Of a stretch of 64,000 nucleotides of DNA, positions 32,224-41,516 are shown piece by piece (position 1 is the first letter of the stretch; the number at the start of each line of letters is the position of its first letter). The DNA comes from Pirellulaceae bacterium. Its GTDB lineage: Bacteria; Planctomycetota; Planctomycetia; Pirellulales; Pirellulaceae. The notes below the pieces were generated by a model. That model saw only the letters and a program-made list of their open reading frames with translations. It was not told the origin of the DNA and ran no database searches. The position numbers and the translations under genes are program-made. The stretch covers positions 1 through 64,000 of the forward strand of contig JANQLU010000005.1 in assembly GCA_028280445.1 (NCBI GenBank), given 5' to 3'.

Positions 32224-34035
32224 ATGCCAATTCCACCTTACCTCGACGCCGCTAAAGACCTTGAACCCAACAAAGAACAATGGGCGGCATATCAATCTGA
32301 GGGCAACTTTGTGGCCTTGGCTGGTCCGGGTAGTGGCAAGACAAAAGTTCTCACAACCAAGTTGGCTAAAATTATTCACGAGGATATCGAGCCGCCTCGT
32401 GGTCTAGCGTGTGTTACATACAGCAATGAGTGTGCCCGAGAGTTAAGACGCAGGCTCAAGAAAATTGGTGTGTCTGGGTCAGGGCGTATTTTTATAGGTA
32501 CAGTTCACTCATTCTGCTTTCAGCATATCGTTCGTCCATATGCAAGATTGGCAGACCTCGACATCGCTTGGCCAATACGCGTTGCAACACAAAATGAACA
32601 GAATGAACAGTTCAGCAACGCTGTGTCTAACACTCTAGGACCGGATCAAAACCCGTATGATTGGCGGTTTCCGTCAATGGCTTACCGAAGAGTGTATCTT
32701 GATCGTGGATCTACTGTTTGGAAAAAAACAGACAAGGGTTGTGCAAATATCGTAGAGGAGTACGAGCGTCTTTTGCGAAACCGAGGGCTCATTGATTTCG
32801 ACGATATGATGTTGCTGGGGCTGCAGCTCGTTAAGAAGCACGACTGGGTAAGAAGTTCCATACATGCAAAATTTCCAGCCTTCATCGTAGATGAGTATCA
32901 AGACCTTGGCGTGCCACTGCATGAGTTGGTTATGGCTCTGTGCTTCTCTCAGGGCGAAAAGAACTGCCGGTTGTTCGCCGTCGGTGATCCCGACCAATCC
33001 ATTTACGGTTTTGCCGGAGCACAACCTAACCTATTACAGGAACTTTCGAAACGAAATGGTGTCGGCACTGAAACGCTAAGGCTAAATTACCGGAGTCGTC
33101 AGAACATCATTGATGCCTCCGAACTTGCCTTGCTTGAAGATAGGGGGTACAGGTCAGCAACAAAGGAAACTGGTGTAATTGAGTTTCATGGATTTCCTGA
33201 AGGGCTCAAACAGCAAGCAGCATTTATTGCTTCGAAACTCGTGCCCTCACTCTTGAAGAATGAGGTGGTGGAGAATCGTGGGGATATTGCTGTCCTTTAC
33301 TGCACAAAATACGAAGGAGATTTCATTGCAGATGCGTTGTCGGAAGCGGGTACGGAGTATCTCAGAATCGATAACAATGCAGCCTATCCCAAGACAATCT
33401 TAACTCGTTGGCTAGAAGACTGTGCTCAATGGTGTATGTCAAATGGGGGAAATGAAGCACCCTTGCTTCGGTCAATCATTAACGACTACCGGAAATTGAA
33501 CAACAAGCTCCAAAGTGAACGAGATCGGATTGAAGCCGGGCAAAAGCTCGTTCGTTGTTTGATGAGGCACAACAATACCAATGAGCCATTGCAAAAGTGG
33601 CTTCACACCCTCGCAACCGAGTGTCTCTTCGAGCACCTAAGGGCAGATGGCACTCAAGACCAAGAAATTGCGAACCTTGAAGCTCTACTAGAAATAGCAA
33701 GTGATGATGGAAAAATTTCAGACTGGACGATCGAGCGATTTGGTGGTCAGGGAGGCACTCCAGAACACCTGAATCTCATGACACTGCATTCGTCGAAAGG
33801 ACTAGAGTTTGAAGTGGTCATCCTCTTTGCGATGAACGATGGAATCATTCCAAGCTACAGGCAGACAAAGCCAGAACAGAAACACGAACCCCGTCGCCTG
33901 TTTTACGTTGGACTGACTAGGGCAAAAACGGAGGTCCATATAACTTACTCCGGAAAACGGGAGACCCGATACAGGACGAGAACTTCAGGGCCCTCTGAGT
34001 TCGTCGCTGAGTTGAAAGAGCGACTGGAAAAGTAA
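32224..34035 (+). CDS. gajB: GajB-like UvrD-family helicase of a Gabija defence system
   Basis: This 603-residue superfamily 1A helicase has all motifs in order: NKEQWAAYQSEGNFVALAGP with Walker A PGSGKTKVL near 34-43, VDEYQDLG near 222, AVGDPDQSIYGFAGA near 253-266, LRLNYRSRQNI near 287, LMTLHSSKGLEFEVVILF near 517-532, and RRLFYVGLTRAKTEVHITYS near 557. The start at 32224 leaves a one-base gap to gajA. In Gabija, GajB senses DNA ends and activates or assists GajA. It is about 100 residues longer than the best-studied GajB, so some divergence is expected. Confidence 0.88.
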   Translation: MPIPPYLDAAKDLEPNKEQWAAYQSEGNFVALAGPGSGKTKVLTTKLAKIIHEDIEPPRGLACVTYSNECARELRRRLKKIGVSGSGRIFIGTVHSFCFQHIVRPYARLADLDIAWPIRVATQNEQNEQFSNAVSNTLGPDQNPYDWRFPSMAYRRVYLDRGSTVWKKTDKGCANIVEEYERLLRNRGLIDFDDMMLLGLQLVKKHDWVRSSIHAKFPAFIVDEYQDLGVPLHELVMALCFSQGEKNCRLFAVGDPDQSIYGFAGAQPNLLQELSKRNGVGTETLRLNYRSRQNIIDASELALLEDRGYRSATKETGVIEFHGFPEGLKQQAAFIASKLVPSLLKNEVVENRGDIAVLYCTKYEGDFIADALSEAGTEYLRIDNNAAYPKTILTRWLEDCAQWCMSNGGNEAPLLRSIINDYRKLNNKLQSERDRIEAGQKLVRCLMRHNNTNEPLQKWLHTLATECLFEHLRADGTQDQEIANLEALLEIASDDGKISDWTIERFGGQGGTPEHLNLMTLHSSKGLEFEVVILFAMNDGIIPSYRQTKPEQKHEPRRLFYVGLTRAKTEVHITYSGKRETRYRTRTSGPSEFVAELKERLEK

Positions 34036-34194
34036 GTTCGATTCAGTTGGCTTAGGTTGCTCACTGGACCGACAAGGCAGAGCCTTGGGCCCTTGGCTTT
34101 CCGAAAATTGTAGTTCCAACGAGCAGCTTTGGATCATCTCTTTTGTCAAAGTTGTTCTTGGACGCCGATCTATACGATCCGCCAAAACTGGATT

Positions 34195-34270
34195 CGGCGT
34201 GAAACACCTGTGCGAGAAACAATTGGAACAGAAATCACGTCGGACGATGAATCGTTTGAAACAACGATGT
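34195..34270 (+). repeat. Dispersed cassette-border repeat, copy C
   Basis: CGGCGTGAAACACC (34195-34208) and CGGACGATGAATCG (about 34241) correspond to parts of copies A and B, but the middle differs. The 360-base gap 34036-34395 holds this copy and no gene. It separates gajB from the integrase, which is on the opposite strand. Confidence 0.4.
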
Positions 34271-34395
34271 AAATTCGGTATTCGGTCAAAAAAGTCCCAA
34301 GAAACGCACGCTAACGAAACCGTCTTTTTTGGTTAGGTATATAGAAACCTGAACCTTCACTGACTACTATTTGGCGTTTCTCACTCGACGCCGTT

Positions 34396-35388
34396 TTACC
34401 CAGCTCTTGCCTTCTCTGCTTGGGCGTGCAAAAACTGTGGTGATTTCGACAAATGTGTGTACACACGCGAAATCATCGTTGTATCGACATGCCCCATCAA
34501 GTGACTAAGCGATACGGGGTCAACGCCGTTAATGAGTGCATCAGTGGCATATGCGTGTCTTGCACCGTAGGCGATTACGCGAAACCCAACTTTTTTGCTG
34601 ATACGGTTGAGGCGGCACTTAATAGCATCTTTTGTCCATGGGTTACCGAGGCGGTTTACAAATAGTGGTCCAATCGGGCGTGCTTCAACCAAACGCTCAA
34701 TAGTTGGAATGATTTGTTTGGTCAGAAAAATAACACGATCATGTTTTTCGCCTTTGGCTTCACTGGCTGGAAAAACGATGAGATTGCGGTGAATGTGCTT
34801 TGCTTCAACTTCTCTTGCCTCTTTAGGTCTGCAACCAGTTGCCCAAAGGAAATCAAGGAAATCCGAAAATATTTGGTCGGTAACGTGTGAGCAAATTTGT
34901 TTCCATTGCTTTGCTGTATAGAAAATTTCCCGCCGCGTACGTTTGGGTTTTTTGATTTTGCCGAGCGGTGAACGAAGGATATGCCCTTCCTCGACTGCCC
35001 AATTGAAACAACGCTGGACCGTTGAGATAGCATCAGCGGTACTGGTATTTCCATACCCTTTATCATCGACCCAAGCGGTAATATGTTTTTTGCGGATTTG
35101 GCTGATTTTCAGTCGCTTGCCAACCGACTCAATAAATGACTTGAGATAACGTAGATGATTGTCATAGGTGCCTTTGGCACGATGTTTAAGACACCAGTCC
35201 AAATAAATTTGGGTCAGTTGGTAACAGGTGGCTACTTCTGAGCCAAGATCATGGCGATTGGCCATGATTTCGTGAAAACGGGCAAAGGCTGTTTCTTTGT
35301 TCTTACCCAAAAGAATACGATTGCCGTCAATCGTGCAGTACCAACTCTTGGTGTATTTGCGAAAGTATGGAGTAGGTTTTCGTGGCAT
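34396..35388 (-). CDS. Tyrosine recombinase (phage-type integrase) of the island
   Basis: This 330-residue protein starts at the ATG at 35388 (GGAAAGAAGCC upstream); longer frames run into the tRNA gene. An N-terminal SAM-like core-binding domain (LTQIYLDWCLKHRAKGTYDN) is followed by the catalytic domain: Arg in WATGCRPKEAREVEAKHI (about 185), YGARHAYATDALI (about 272, Tyr replacing the usual first His of HxxR), LMGHVDTT (about 296) and nucleophile in ISRVYTHL (about 309). It points away from tRNA-Val, 72 bases from its 3' end, the standard geometry for integration at a tRNA 3' end. Confidence 0.92.
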   Translation of the reverse strand: MPRKPTPYFRKYTKSWYCTIDGNRILLGKNKETAFARFHEIMANRHDLGSEVATCYQLTQIYLDWCLKHRAKGTYDNHLRYLKSFIESVGKRLKISQIRKKHITAWVDDKGYGNTSTADAISTVQRCFNWAVEEGHILRSPLGKIKKPKRTRREIFYTAKQWKQICSHVTDQIFSDFLDFLWATGCRPKEAREVEAKHIHRNLIVFPASEAKGEKHDRVIFLTKQIIPTIERLVEARPIGPLFVNRLGNPWTKDAIKCRLNRISKKVGFRVIAYGARHAYATDALINGVDPVSLSHLMGHVDTTMISRVYTHLSKSPQFLHAQAEKARAG

Positions 35389-35460
35389 GGCTTCTTTCCG
35401 AAAAGGGCAATGAAAAGTGCAATTCACTGCAATAATTTCGGAAAGAGCCTTAAAAACAAG

Positions 35461-35534
35461 TGGGCGGTATTGGACTTGAACCAACGACCTCCACGATGTC
35501 AACGTGGCGCTCTAGCCAGCTGAGCTAACCGCCC
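35461..35534 (-). tRNA. tRNA-Val(GAC), probable integration site
   Basis: A complete 74-base cloverleaf is present: acceptor GGGCGGT/ACCGCCC, D arm AGCTCAGCTGGCTAGAGC, anticodon arm CCACG-TTGACAT-CGTGG (GAC), T arm GTTGGTTCAAGTCCAATAC, discriminator A, no encoded CCA. It is intact. The 3' end faces the integrase, so the island's attR should include it. Confidence 0.95.
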
Positions 35535-35947
35535 CTTTTAATTTTTATACTTTCGTCATTTTAACAACTTATGACGGTTTGAATATCGGTATTTCAAAAA
35601 ACAATCTTGAGGCGGCTCGTGGCGCGAAGGACGAGATGAGAGGGTTCCTTGGCCACGTGTATTTGACAATCGCAATCGAGTTTTGTTCGCAAAAGAACTT
35701 GGAAACAACACTCGAACATCCGAAATATTTTTCCCGCCCTCTTTTTTGATAGTTGTTACCCGACCTAGTATTAACCGACTCAACTCCCCCAATTTCGTCC
35801 CTCTCACCTCGCCCGTCGAACTTCATTCGCGAACCGACATTCCGTAGCGGTGTCATAGATCCTATACTGTCGGAAAGTGCGTGAATTTGGACTGGTTTTG
35901 TTTTCCAGACATTGACGCATGCATCGCCGAATTTGAAAGTCTCCACG
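35535..35947. other. Intergenic region before thrS
   Basis: These 413 bases between tRNA-Val and thrS have no plausible gene. They should contain the promoters of both, which are divergent. No clear T-box-like terminator/antiterminator was seen. A TTG-initiated extension of thrS from 35912 is possible but unlikely. Confidence 0.4.
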
Positions 35948-37972
35948 ATGACCAGTGTTAAATTACCGGATGGTAATGTTAAAGAGTTTGAGGGCGCGAT
36001 CACCATTAAAGAGGTCGCCCAAAGTATCGGTCCACGGCTCGCCAAAGATGCGATCTGGGGCGAAATCGATCATCAACCCTACCCTGTCGATTACGCGATC
36101 CCCGAAGGGGCCGATGTCGCGTTGAAAATCATCACCAAAAAAGATCCTAATGCCTTGTCGACCATGCGGCATTCGTGTGCTCATGTCATGGCCCGCGCGG
36201 TGATGCGGCTGAGAAAAAATGTCCGCCTGGCTTATGGACCTGCCGAAGACAACTATTTTTACTACGACATTGAAGCCGACGAACCGCTGACCGAATCGGA
36301 TTTCGAGGCGATCGAAGCCGAAATGAAAAATATTGTCTGGTTGGACGAACCGTTTGAACGCATTGTCACTCCGCGCGAAAAAGCGATCGAGATCTGCGCG
36401 GATATGAAACAAGATTTCAAAGTCGAACATATCGAAAAACGACTTGCCGACGAAGAAACCGTGTCGTTTTATCAGCAAGGTGAATTTCTCGATTTGTGCG
36501 CGGGGCCCCATGTGCCTTCACCCAAATTTATCGGTGCATTTAAACTGCTGTCGATTGCCGGTGCCTATTGGATGGGTGATCAGTCGCGTGAACAACTACA
36601 ACGACTTTATGCGACCGCGTTTTTTACCGAAAAAGAACTTGAAGAACACCTCGAAAATCTCGAGCAAGCCAAAGCGCGCGACCACCGCGTGCTGGGAAAA
36701 AAACTTGGCCTGTTCCATATTGATGAAGCGGTAGGACAAGGGCTGATTCTGTGGACTCCCAAAGGTTCATACATCCGCCAACAACTGCAAGATTTCATTT
36801 CGGAACATTTGCGGCGGCAAGGTTACGATCAAATTTTTACTCCGCACATCGGAAAATTGGAGCTGTACAAAACCAGCGGACATTTTCCTTACTATCAGGA
36901 AAGTCAGTATCCGCCGTTGGTTCATCGCGAGCAGCTCTCTCAAATGGCCGAGGAAGGATGTTCGTGCGGCGATCTGGCCAATCGAATGAAAGAGGGGGAC
37001 ATCGACGGTTATTTGCTCAAGCCGATGAATTGTCCTCATCATGTCAAAGTTTACGACTCGCAGCCGCGAAGTTATCGCGATTTGCCGATTCGGCTCGCCG
37101 AGTTTGGAACTGTTTATCGCTGGGAACAATCGGGGGAAATCGGCGGACTCACTCGGGTGCGCGGTTTTACTCAAGATGACGCGCATCTGTTTGTTACTCA
37201 GGAACAACTGGCCGATGAACTCATTGGCTGCATCGAGTTGGTCAAGATTATTTTCGGCGCGATGGGGATGGAAGACTACAGTGTCCGCGTCGGTTTACGA
37301 GATACCGACAATGACAAATACGTTGGCGATGCTGAAAACTGGGACCTGGCCGAGGAAGCTTGTCGCAACGCTGCCGCAACTTTGGGTAAACCATTTACCG
37401 AGGAGCCAGGCGAAGCGGCATTTTATGGCCCCAAGATCGATTTTGTGGTTCGTGACTGTATTGGCCGCAAATGGCAACTGGGCACCGTCCAAGTCGATTA
37501 CAATTTGCCTCAGCGTTTTGAGTTGAGCTATATCGGAGCCGACAATCAGCCACATCGACCGATCATGATCCATCGGGCACCTTTCGGTTCGATGGAGAGA
37601 TTTATCGGAGTTTTGATCGAACATTTTGGCGGTGCTTTTCCTCTTTGGTTGTCGCCGGAACAAGTTCGATTGTTGACCGTCAGTGAAAAAAGCGAAGAGT
37701 ACGGCAGACGGGTTGAAAAAGAACTGCTGGCCGCTGGCATTCGCGTGAAAAGCGACTATCGTCCGGAAAAACTCGGCGCAAAAATCCGTGAGGGTCGTCT
37801 GGACATGATTCCGTATCTGTTGATTGTCGGTCCACGCGACGCTGAAAACGGAACCGTTTCCATTCGAGATCGAATTGACGGCGATCTGGGCGCTATGCCT
37901 TTGGCCGAAACGATTGATAAACTCACCGAAGAAATTCAGCTGAAAACGGTTCGCCAAAAATCGGTAGAATAG
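35948..37972 (+). CDS. thrS: Threonyl-tRNA synthetase
   Basis: This 674-residue enzyme charges tRNA-Thr. Order: N-terminal TGS domain (VKLPDGNVKEFEGAITIKEV), editing domain with the HxxxH motif MRHSCAHVMARAVM and CAGPHVPS, and class II catalytic core with LKPMNCPHHVKVY, motif 2 YRWEQSGEIGGLTRVRGFTQ DDAHLF and motif 3 GSMERFIGVLIEHFGG. The C-terminal anticodon-binding domain starts at VRLLTVSEKSEEYG. A Cys-containing insert (EEGCSCGDLANRMKEGDIDG) interrupts the usual distance before the NCPHH motif. The ATG at 35948 fits the TGS start. Host housekeeping gene. Confidence 0.97.
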   Translation: MTSVKLPDGNVKEFEGAITIKEVAQSIGPRLAKDAIWGEIDHQPYPVDYAIPEGADVALKIITKKDPNALSTMRHSCAHVMARAVMRLRKNVRLAYGPAEDNYFYYDIEADEPLTESDFEAIEAEMKNIVWLDEPFERIVTPREKAIEICADMKQDFKVEHIEKRLADEETVSFYQQGEFLDLCAGPHVPSPKFIGAFKLLSIAGAYWMGDQSREQLQRLYATAFFTEKELEEHLENLEQAKARDHRVLGKKLGLFHIDEAVGQGLILWTPKGSYIRQQLQDFISEHLRRQGYDQIFTPHIGKLELYKTSGHFPYYQESQYPPLVHREQLSQMAEEGCSCGDLANRMKEGDIDGYLLKPMNCPHHVKVYDSQPRSYRDLPIRLAEFGTVYRWEQSGEIGGLTRVRGFTQDDAHLFVTQEQLADELIGCIELVKIIFGAMGMEDYSVRVGLRDTDNDKYVGDAENWDLAEEACRNAAATLGKPFTEEPGEAAFYGPKIDFVVRDCIGRKWQLGTVQVDYNLPQRFELSYIGADNQPHRPIMIHRAPFGSMERFIGVLIEHFGGAFPLWLSPEQVRLLTVSEKSEEYGRRVEKELLAAGIRVKSDYRPEKLGAKIREGRLDMIPYLLIVGPRDAENGTVSIRDRIDGDLGAMPLAETIDKLTEEIQLKTVRQKSVE

Positions 37973-38157
37973 AGCAACGGCGATGTCGCGCGGCTGATGA
38001 TTTGTCGGGAAGCTGGAATTCTCACGAATTTTGTTAAATACGTTGTCGAAATCGCTCGTTTTGACGTGATATCTGTTGACGTACGCGAAATGTCGCCGAT
38101 ATTTTTAGTTAGGGGAATTCCCCCCTTTTTTACTTCCAAGTTTTTCTGAAAGGAAAT

Positions 38158-38697
38158 GTGAAAATCGCAGTAGATCGTAGAAACCAACGTAATTCGGAAC
38201 CTGCCAATTTGATTAATGATCAAATTAAAGCCTCGCCGGTTCGAGTTATTGGGTCTGATGGTGAACAACTCGGCATTCTGCCAACGAAAGAAGCACTTGC
38301 CAAAGCAAACGAAGCGGGATTGGATCTCGTCGCGGTCGCACCTGACGCGAAACCGCCAGTCTGCCGGATCATGGATTATGGCAAGTTTCGTTATGAAAAA
38401 AGCAAACGCAGCAGCAAAAGCAAACAGCATCAGACAAAACTGAAGGAAATCAGGGTCCGCCCCAAAACCGGGGAGCATGATATTGACTTCAAAGTCAAAC
38501 AAGCCATTGGTTTTTTGAAACACAAAGACAAAGTTCAAGTCACGATGCTGTTTCGTGGCCGCGAAATGGCTCACATCGATGAAGGTCAAAAAATTATTGA
38601 AACCATCGTTGAACGGCTTTGTGAAGAGTACGGAAAATTGGAATCACCTCCCAGTCGACAAGCTCGGAGAATTTCCTGTACTGTCGCACCTAAATAG
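38158..38697 (+). CDS. infC: Translation initiation factor IF-3
   Basis: This 179-residue protein, from a GTG after AAAGGA, has the N-terminal domain (LINDQIKASPVRVIGSDGEQ, LGILPTKEALAKANEAGLDL, PPVCRIMDYGKFRYEK) and the C-terminal domain (KEIRVRPKTGEHDIDFKVKQ, VQVTMLFRGREMAH). It binds the 30S subunit and proofreads initiator tRNA. Unusually, rpmI and rplT do not follow; a strong terminator does. The start is GTG rather than the autoregulatory AUU of enterobacteria. Confidence 0.96.
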   Translation: MKIAVDRRNQRNSEPANLINDQIKASPVRVIGSDGEQLGILPTKEALAKANEAGLDLVAVAPDAKPPVCRIMDYGKFRYEKSKRSSKSKQHQTKLKEIRVRPKTGEHDIDFKVKQAIGFLKHKDKVQVTMLFRGREMAHIDEGQKIIETIVERLCEEYGKLESPPSRQARRISCTVAPK

Positions 38698-38730
38698 TTC
38701 ACTCCGAAATAACCGACGCCCAAAAAACAA

Positions 38731-38766
38731 AAGCCGCAATCATCTGATTGCGGCTTTTTTATATAA
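38731..38766. terminator. Terminator between convergent infC and BBP7 gene
   Basis: AAGCCGCAATC-atct-GATTGCGGCTT with TTTTTTAT after it and AAAAAAC before it: an 11-bp stem with U-tracts on both strands, so probably bidirectional. Confidence 0.9.
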
Positions 38767-38795
38767 CTTTACGATTCAAATGATGAAACGGTCTG

Positions 38796-40481
38796 TTAGA
38801 AACAGAATTCGCCTCCAACATAGAATCCGTGCAGAATCAGACCGCCATTCGATTTGATACGCTGGAGATCCATCGTGTCGGTGAAGTTGCGAGGAATCTG
38901 ATTCGGTGCTAATGCGACTCCGCTGATGCCAATCACGCGGTATCCGGCGCGAACACGTGCACAGCAAGAGAACTGATAAGACATCCCCAGATCGAGTTCA
39001 CCTAGGACGGCTAGATCGTTTTTGGTGGATGTGTAGTCGTAATCGTTACCTGCGCCACCGCCCGCGTTGAGTTGGCCGTAAACACCAGTATCGTTGACAA
39101 AAAACTGTCGTGAACGAATGTGGTTGTTAAACACACCAGCGCGTCCGCCGAGATGTAATCGAAACTTGCTTCCGCAGCAAATCTCTTTTCGACCACCCAT
39201 TTGGAAACCCAACAACGTATTGCTGACGTCAATGTTGTAGTCGTAACGTGGAGGATAGCCGCCAGCAGTGTTGAATGCTGAGTATTGGAAATACTCATCA
39301 AACTCAAACCAACGGAAACCGGCAATCCATTCGTACGAACGACTGCCGTTACAACCAGCGTTACCCAACAGATTCAGTTCTACGTTGTGAAACTGGTTGT
39401 CACGGTAGACTCGATGATCATTGGATGTGTTGAAAATATTGTAAGCATCAAAACCTGATGTTGGATCGGTAATGAACTGAAAATCGCGAAGTGATGTCGT
39501 GGCATTGAGAATCGTTGCCGACGATTGTCCTGGGTAAAGTCCCCAATAACGTGCTTCCCAACCGGCGCCGTTGCAACCGCGGCGGCCAATCATGGTTTCA
39601 AAACCACCCATCAAACCGTTGTCGGCACTGGTCGAAGCCAGAACATCGCCAACCGGGTTGTAGGACAAAATGATATCGTCTTCGTAGTCTCTCAGAAAAC
39701 CAATTCCGTAGATTCCGAAAATCCAGTTGGCGTTGCGATTTTTTGCGATCGGTGCAGCAACTCCGCAGCTGTCGCCGTAAACACTTGCACAACCACCACC
39801 GGTCGCACCGTAGACGCCACCTCCGCAGCTACCACCACAATTCACTGATCCGCAGTTTGCAGCAGGCGCACAACCACCGCCAGCATGAGCTGGTGCCTGG
39901 CCATATGCCGGAGCACTCGGAGTTGGCGGTACTGGTGGATACGCCGGAGCTTGTTGTTGTTGGTATGTTGGCGCTTGTCGTTGCTGATACGTCGGTGCCT
40001 GGTGATACGTTGGTGACGGTTGGTACCTCGGTGCAGGTTTATATGCGGGAGGTGTGTAATTCTGATTAACGTGCGGCGGATGGATGATCTGCTGGCCGGG
40101 CAACGGCTGAACCGTTTTGCCCTGTTGAATCGAATGGCCGTGTTGAATTGGTCGACCGTGTTGGATTTGACCTTGCAGTTGAGCGGGACCACGGTTTTGG
40201 ATCGTGCCGTACTGCGTAGGTGTTCCGGGGATCAATCCATTTTGTGTTGGTGGTGACAATCGAGGCGCATTCTGGATCTGGCTTGGCGTACCGAAACCGG
40301 GCAATGCCGGTTGCATTTGACGTTGGACGGGCGAACTCAGATTAGCAGGCGGATAGGGTGCCCGCGTCTGGCTGCCTGGAATTGAGCCACCCCAAGAATT
40401 TTGCCCATATTGCGCGACGGCGTGACTGACCATGGAAATTCCCATGATCAACGCCACTCCATGGAATACGATGCGTTTCAT
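38796..40481 (-). CDS. BBP7-family outer membrane beta-barrel protein
   Basis: This 561-residue protein starts at the ATG at 40481 after AAGGGAG. It has a signal peptide (IVFHGVALIMGISMVSHAVA). A ~200-residue Pro/Gln/Tyr-rich low-complexity region follows (TYHQAPTYQQRQAPTYQQQQ), then a short Cys/Gly-rich stretch (CGSVNCGGSCGGGVYG). The C-terminal barrel-like domain (WIFGIYGIGFLRDYEDDI ... YVGGEFCF, aromatic final residue) is typical of the BBP7 family, which was first noted in Rhodopirellula. Located in the outer membrane; the cargo is unknown. Confidence 0.85.
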   Translation of the reverse strand: MKRIVFHGVALIMGISMVSHAVAQYGQNSWGGSIPGSQTRAPYPPANLSSPVQRQMQPALPGFGTPSQIQNAPRLSPPTQNGLIPGTPTQYGTIQNRGPAQLQGQIQHGRPIQHGHSIQQGKTVQPLPGQQIIHPPHVNQNYTPPAYKPAPRYQPSPTYHQAPTYQQRQAPTYQQQQAPAYPPVPPTPSAPAYGQAPAHAGGGCAPAANCGSVNCGGSCGGGVYGATGGGCASVYGDSCGVAAPIAKNRNANWIFGIYGIGFLRDYEDDIILSYNPVGDVLASTSADNGLMGGFETMIGRRGCNGAGWEARYWGLYPGQSSATILNATTSLRDFQFITDPTSGFDAYNIFNTSNDHRVYRDNQFHNVELNLLGNAGCNGSRSYEWIAGFRWFEFDEYFQYSAFNTAGGYPPRYDYNIDVSNTLLGFQMGGRKEICCGSKFRLHLGGRAGVFNNHIRSRQFFVNDTGVYGQLNAGGGAGNDYDYTSTKNDLAVLGELDLGMSYQFSCCARVRAGYRVIGISGVALAPNQIPRNFTDTMDLQRIKSNGGLILHGFYVGGEFCF

Positions 40482-40841
40482 CTTTGCTAACTCCCTTAGC
40501 ATTTTTGATTCGTAAAGTTTGGCAACAGATTTTTGTTTCGCTTCGTGCTGTCGCCATCATATGGCACGAAGAATTGGCATGCGCGCCACGAACCTAAACA
40601 CCGTGGCATCTGCGTTATTCATCGTTTGCGGATTAACCCGATCCAAATGAAAACAGCGCACGGCTGGAAAAATCGGTGCAGGTGCAGGCATGCAACCGCT
40701 ACCGCCCCCACATCAAGTTTGAGGCGAATGAAACGAACATTCGATGAAGTTTCAGAAACCGGCAAGCATTAACAAACGCATCCGGCAACGTTTTGATAAT
40801 CGTTAAACTTGAAATACCTCAGCGGAATTTCTGTTACAGAA
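40482..40841. other. Intergenic region between pyrE and BBP7 gene
   Basis: These 360 bases hold no convincing gene. The part near 40482-40530 should carry the BBP7 promoter. A plus-strand frame of 79 codons has no family or ribosome site. Confidence 0.4.
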
Positions 40842-41393
40842 CTACGATTCCGCAGGGACACCTAAATCGGCAATGTTTAACAACGATTCGAGACGAATCC
40901 CCTGCTCCGCAAAAGCTTCGGCAGCACCCTGACAGCGGTCAACGATTGAAATGACCCGGTCAACGGTCAATCCGAATTCGCGACAGTACTTTGCCGCCTG
41001 GATCGAACTGCTGCCGGTCGTCGTGACGTCTTCGACCAAAATCACTCGCTGTCCAGGTTCCACAGGACCTTCGACCATCTGCGTGGTACCGTGAGCCTTG
41101 GGTTGTTTTCGGACAATGAAACCGTTGAATTTCAATTGGCGTTGCCAACCTATCGTGACGACTGCCGCCGTGATCGGATCAGCACCAATTGCCATACCAC
41201 CGACGGCATCCGGCAAATCGTTTTCGATCCGATCCAGGATCCCATGAGCGATCAAATTGGCTCCCTGTCCATCCAAAGTCACTTTACGACAGTCGAGATA
41301 AAATTTGGCTTTTTTCCCAGATGCCAAAGTGAAATCGCCAAACTGCAGTGCTTTTTCGCGAACCAATTCGATTAACTGCTGCTCATCATACAT
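40842..41393 (-). CDS. pyrE: Orotate phosphoribosyltransferase
   Basis: This 183-residue enzyme of pyrimidine synthesis converts orotate plus PRPP to OMP. Visible motifs are LASGKKAKFYLDCRKVTLDG, VGGMAIGADPITAAV, IVRKQPKAHGTTQMVEG and the PRPP loop VILVEDVTTTGSSSIQAAKY. It stands alone rather than in a pyr operon, as is common in planctomycetes. Confidence 0.95.
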   Translation of the reverse strand: MYDEQQLIELVREKALQFGDFTLASGKKAKFYLDCRKVTLDGQGANLIAHGILDRIENDLPDAVGGMAIGADPITAAVVTIGWQRQLKFNGFIVRKQPKAHGTTQMVEGPVEPGQRVILVEDVTTTGSSSIQAAKYCREFGLTVDRVISIVDRCQGAAEAFAEQGIRLESLLNIADLGVPAES

Positions 41394-41516
41394 CAGTCGT
41401 ACAACCCTGTTTTCTACGAACGTCTTAAGGTATTCACAATTATTCGCTACGATTCTAGCAGCGCGTTTTCACATTACCGAGACAGGGACCATCAATTTTC
41501 TTTTTTGTAGACGACC

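Noticed and set aside
34396..35388. Integron integrase (IntI)
   Set aside because: The recombinase lies at a tRNA with phage-integrase geometry, and I see no convincing IntI-specific insert near the third catalytic patch.
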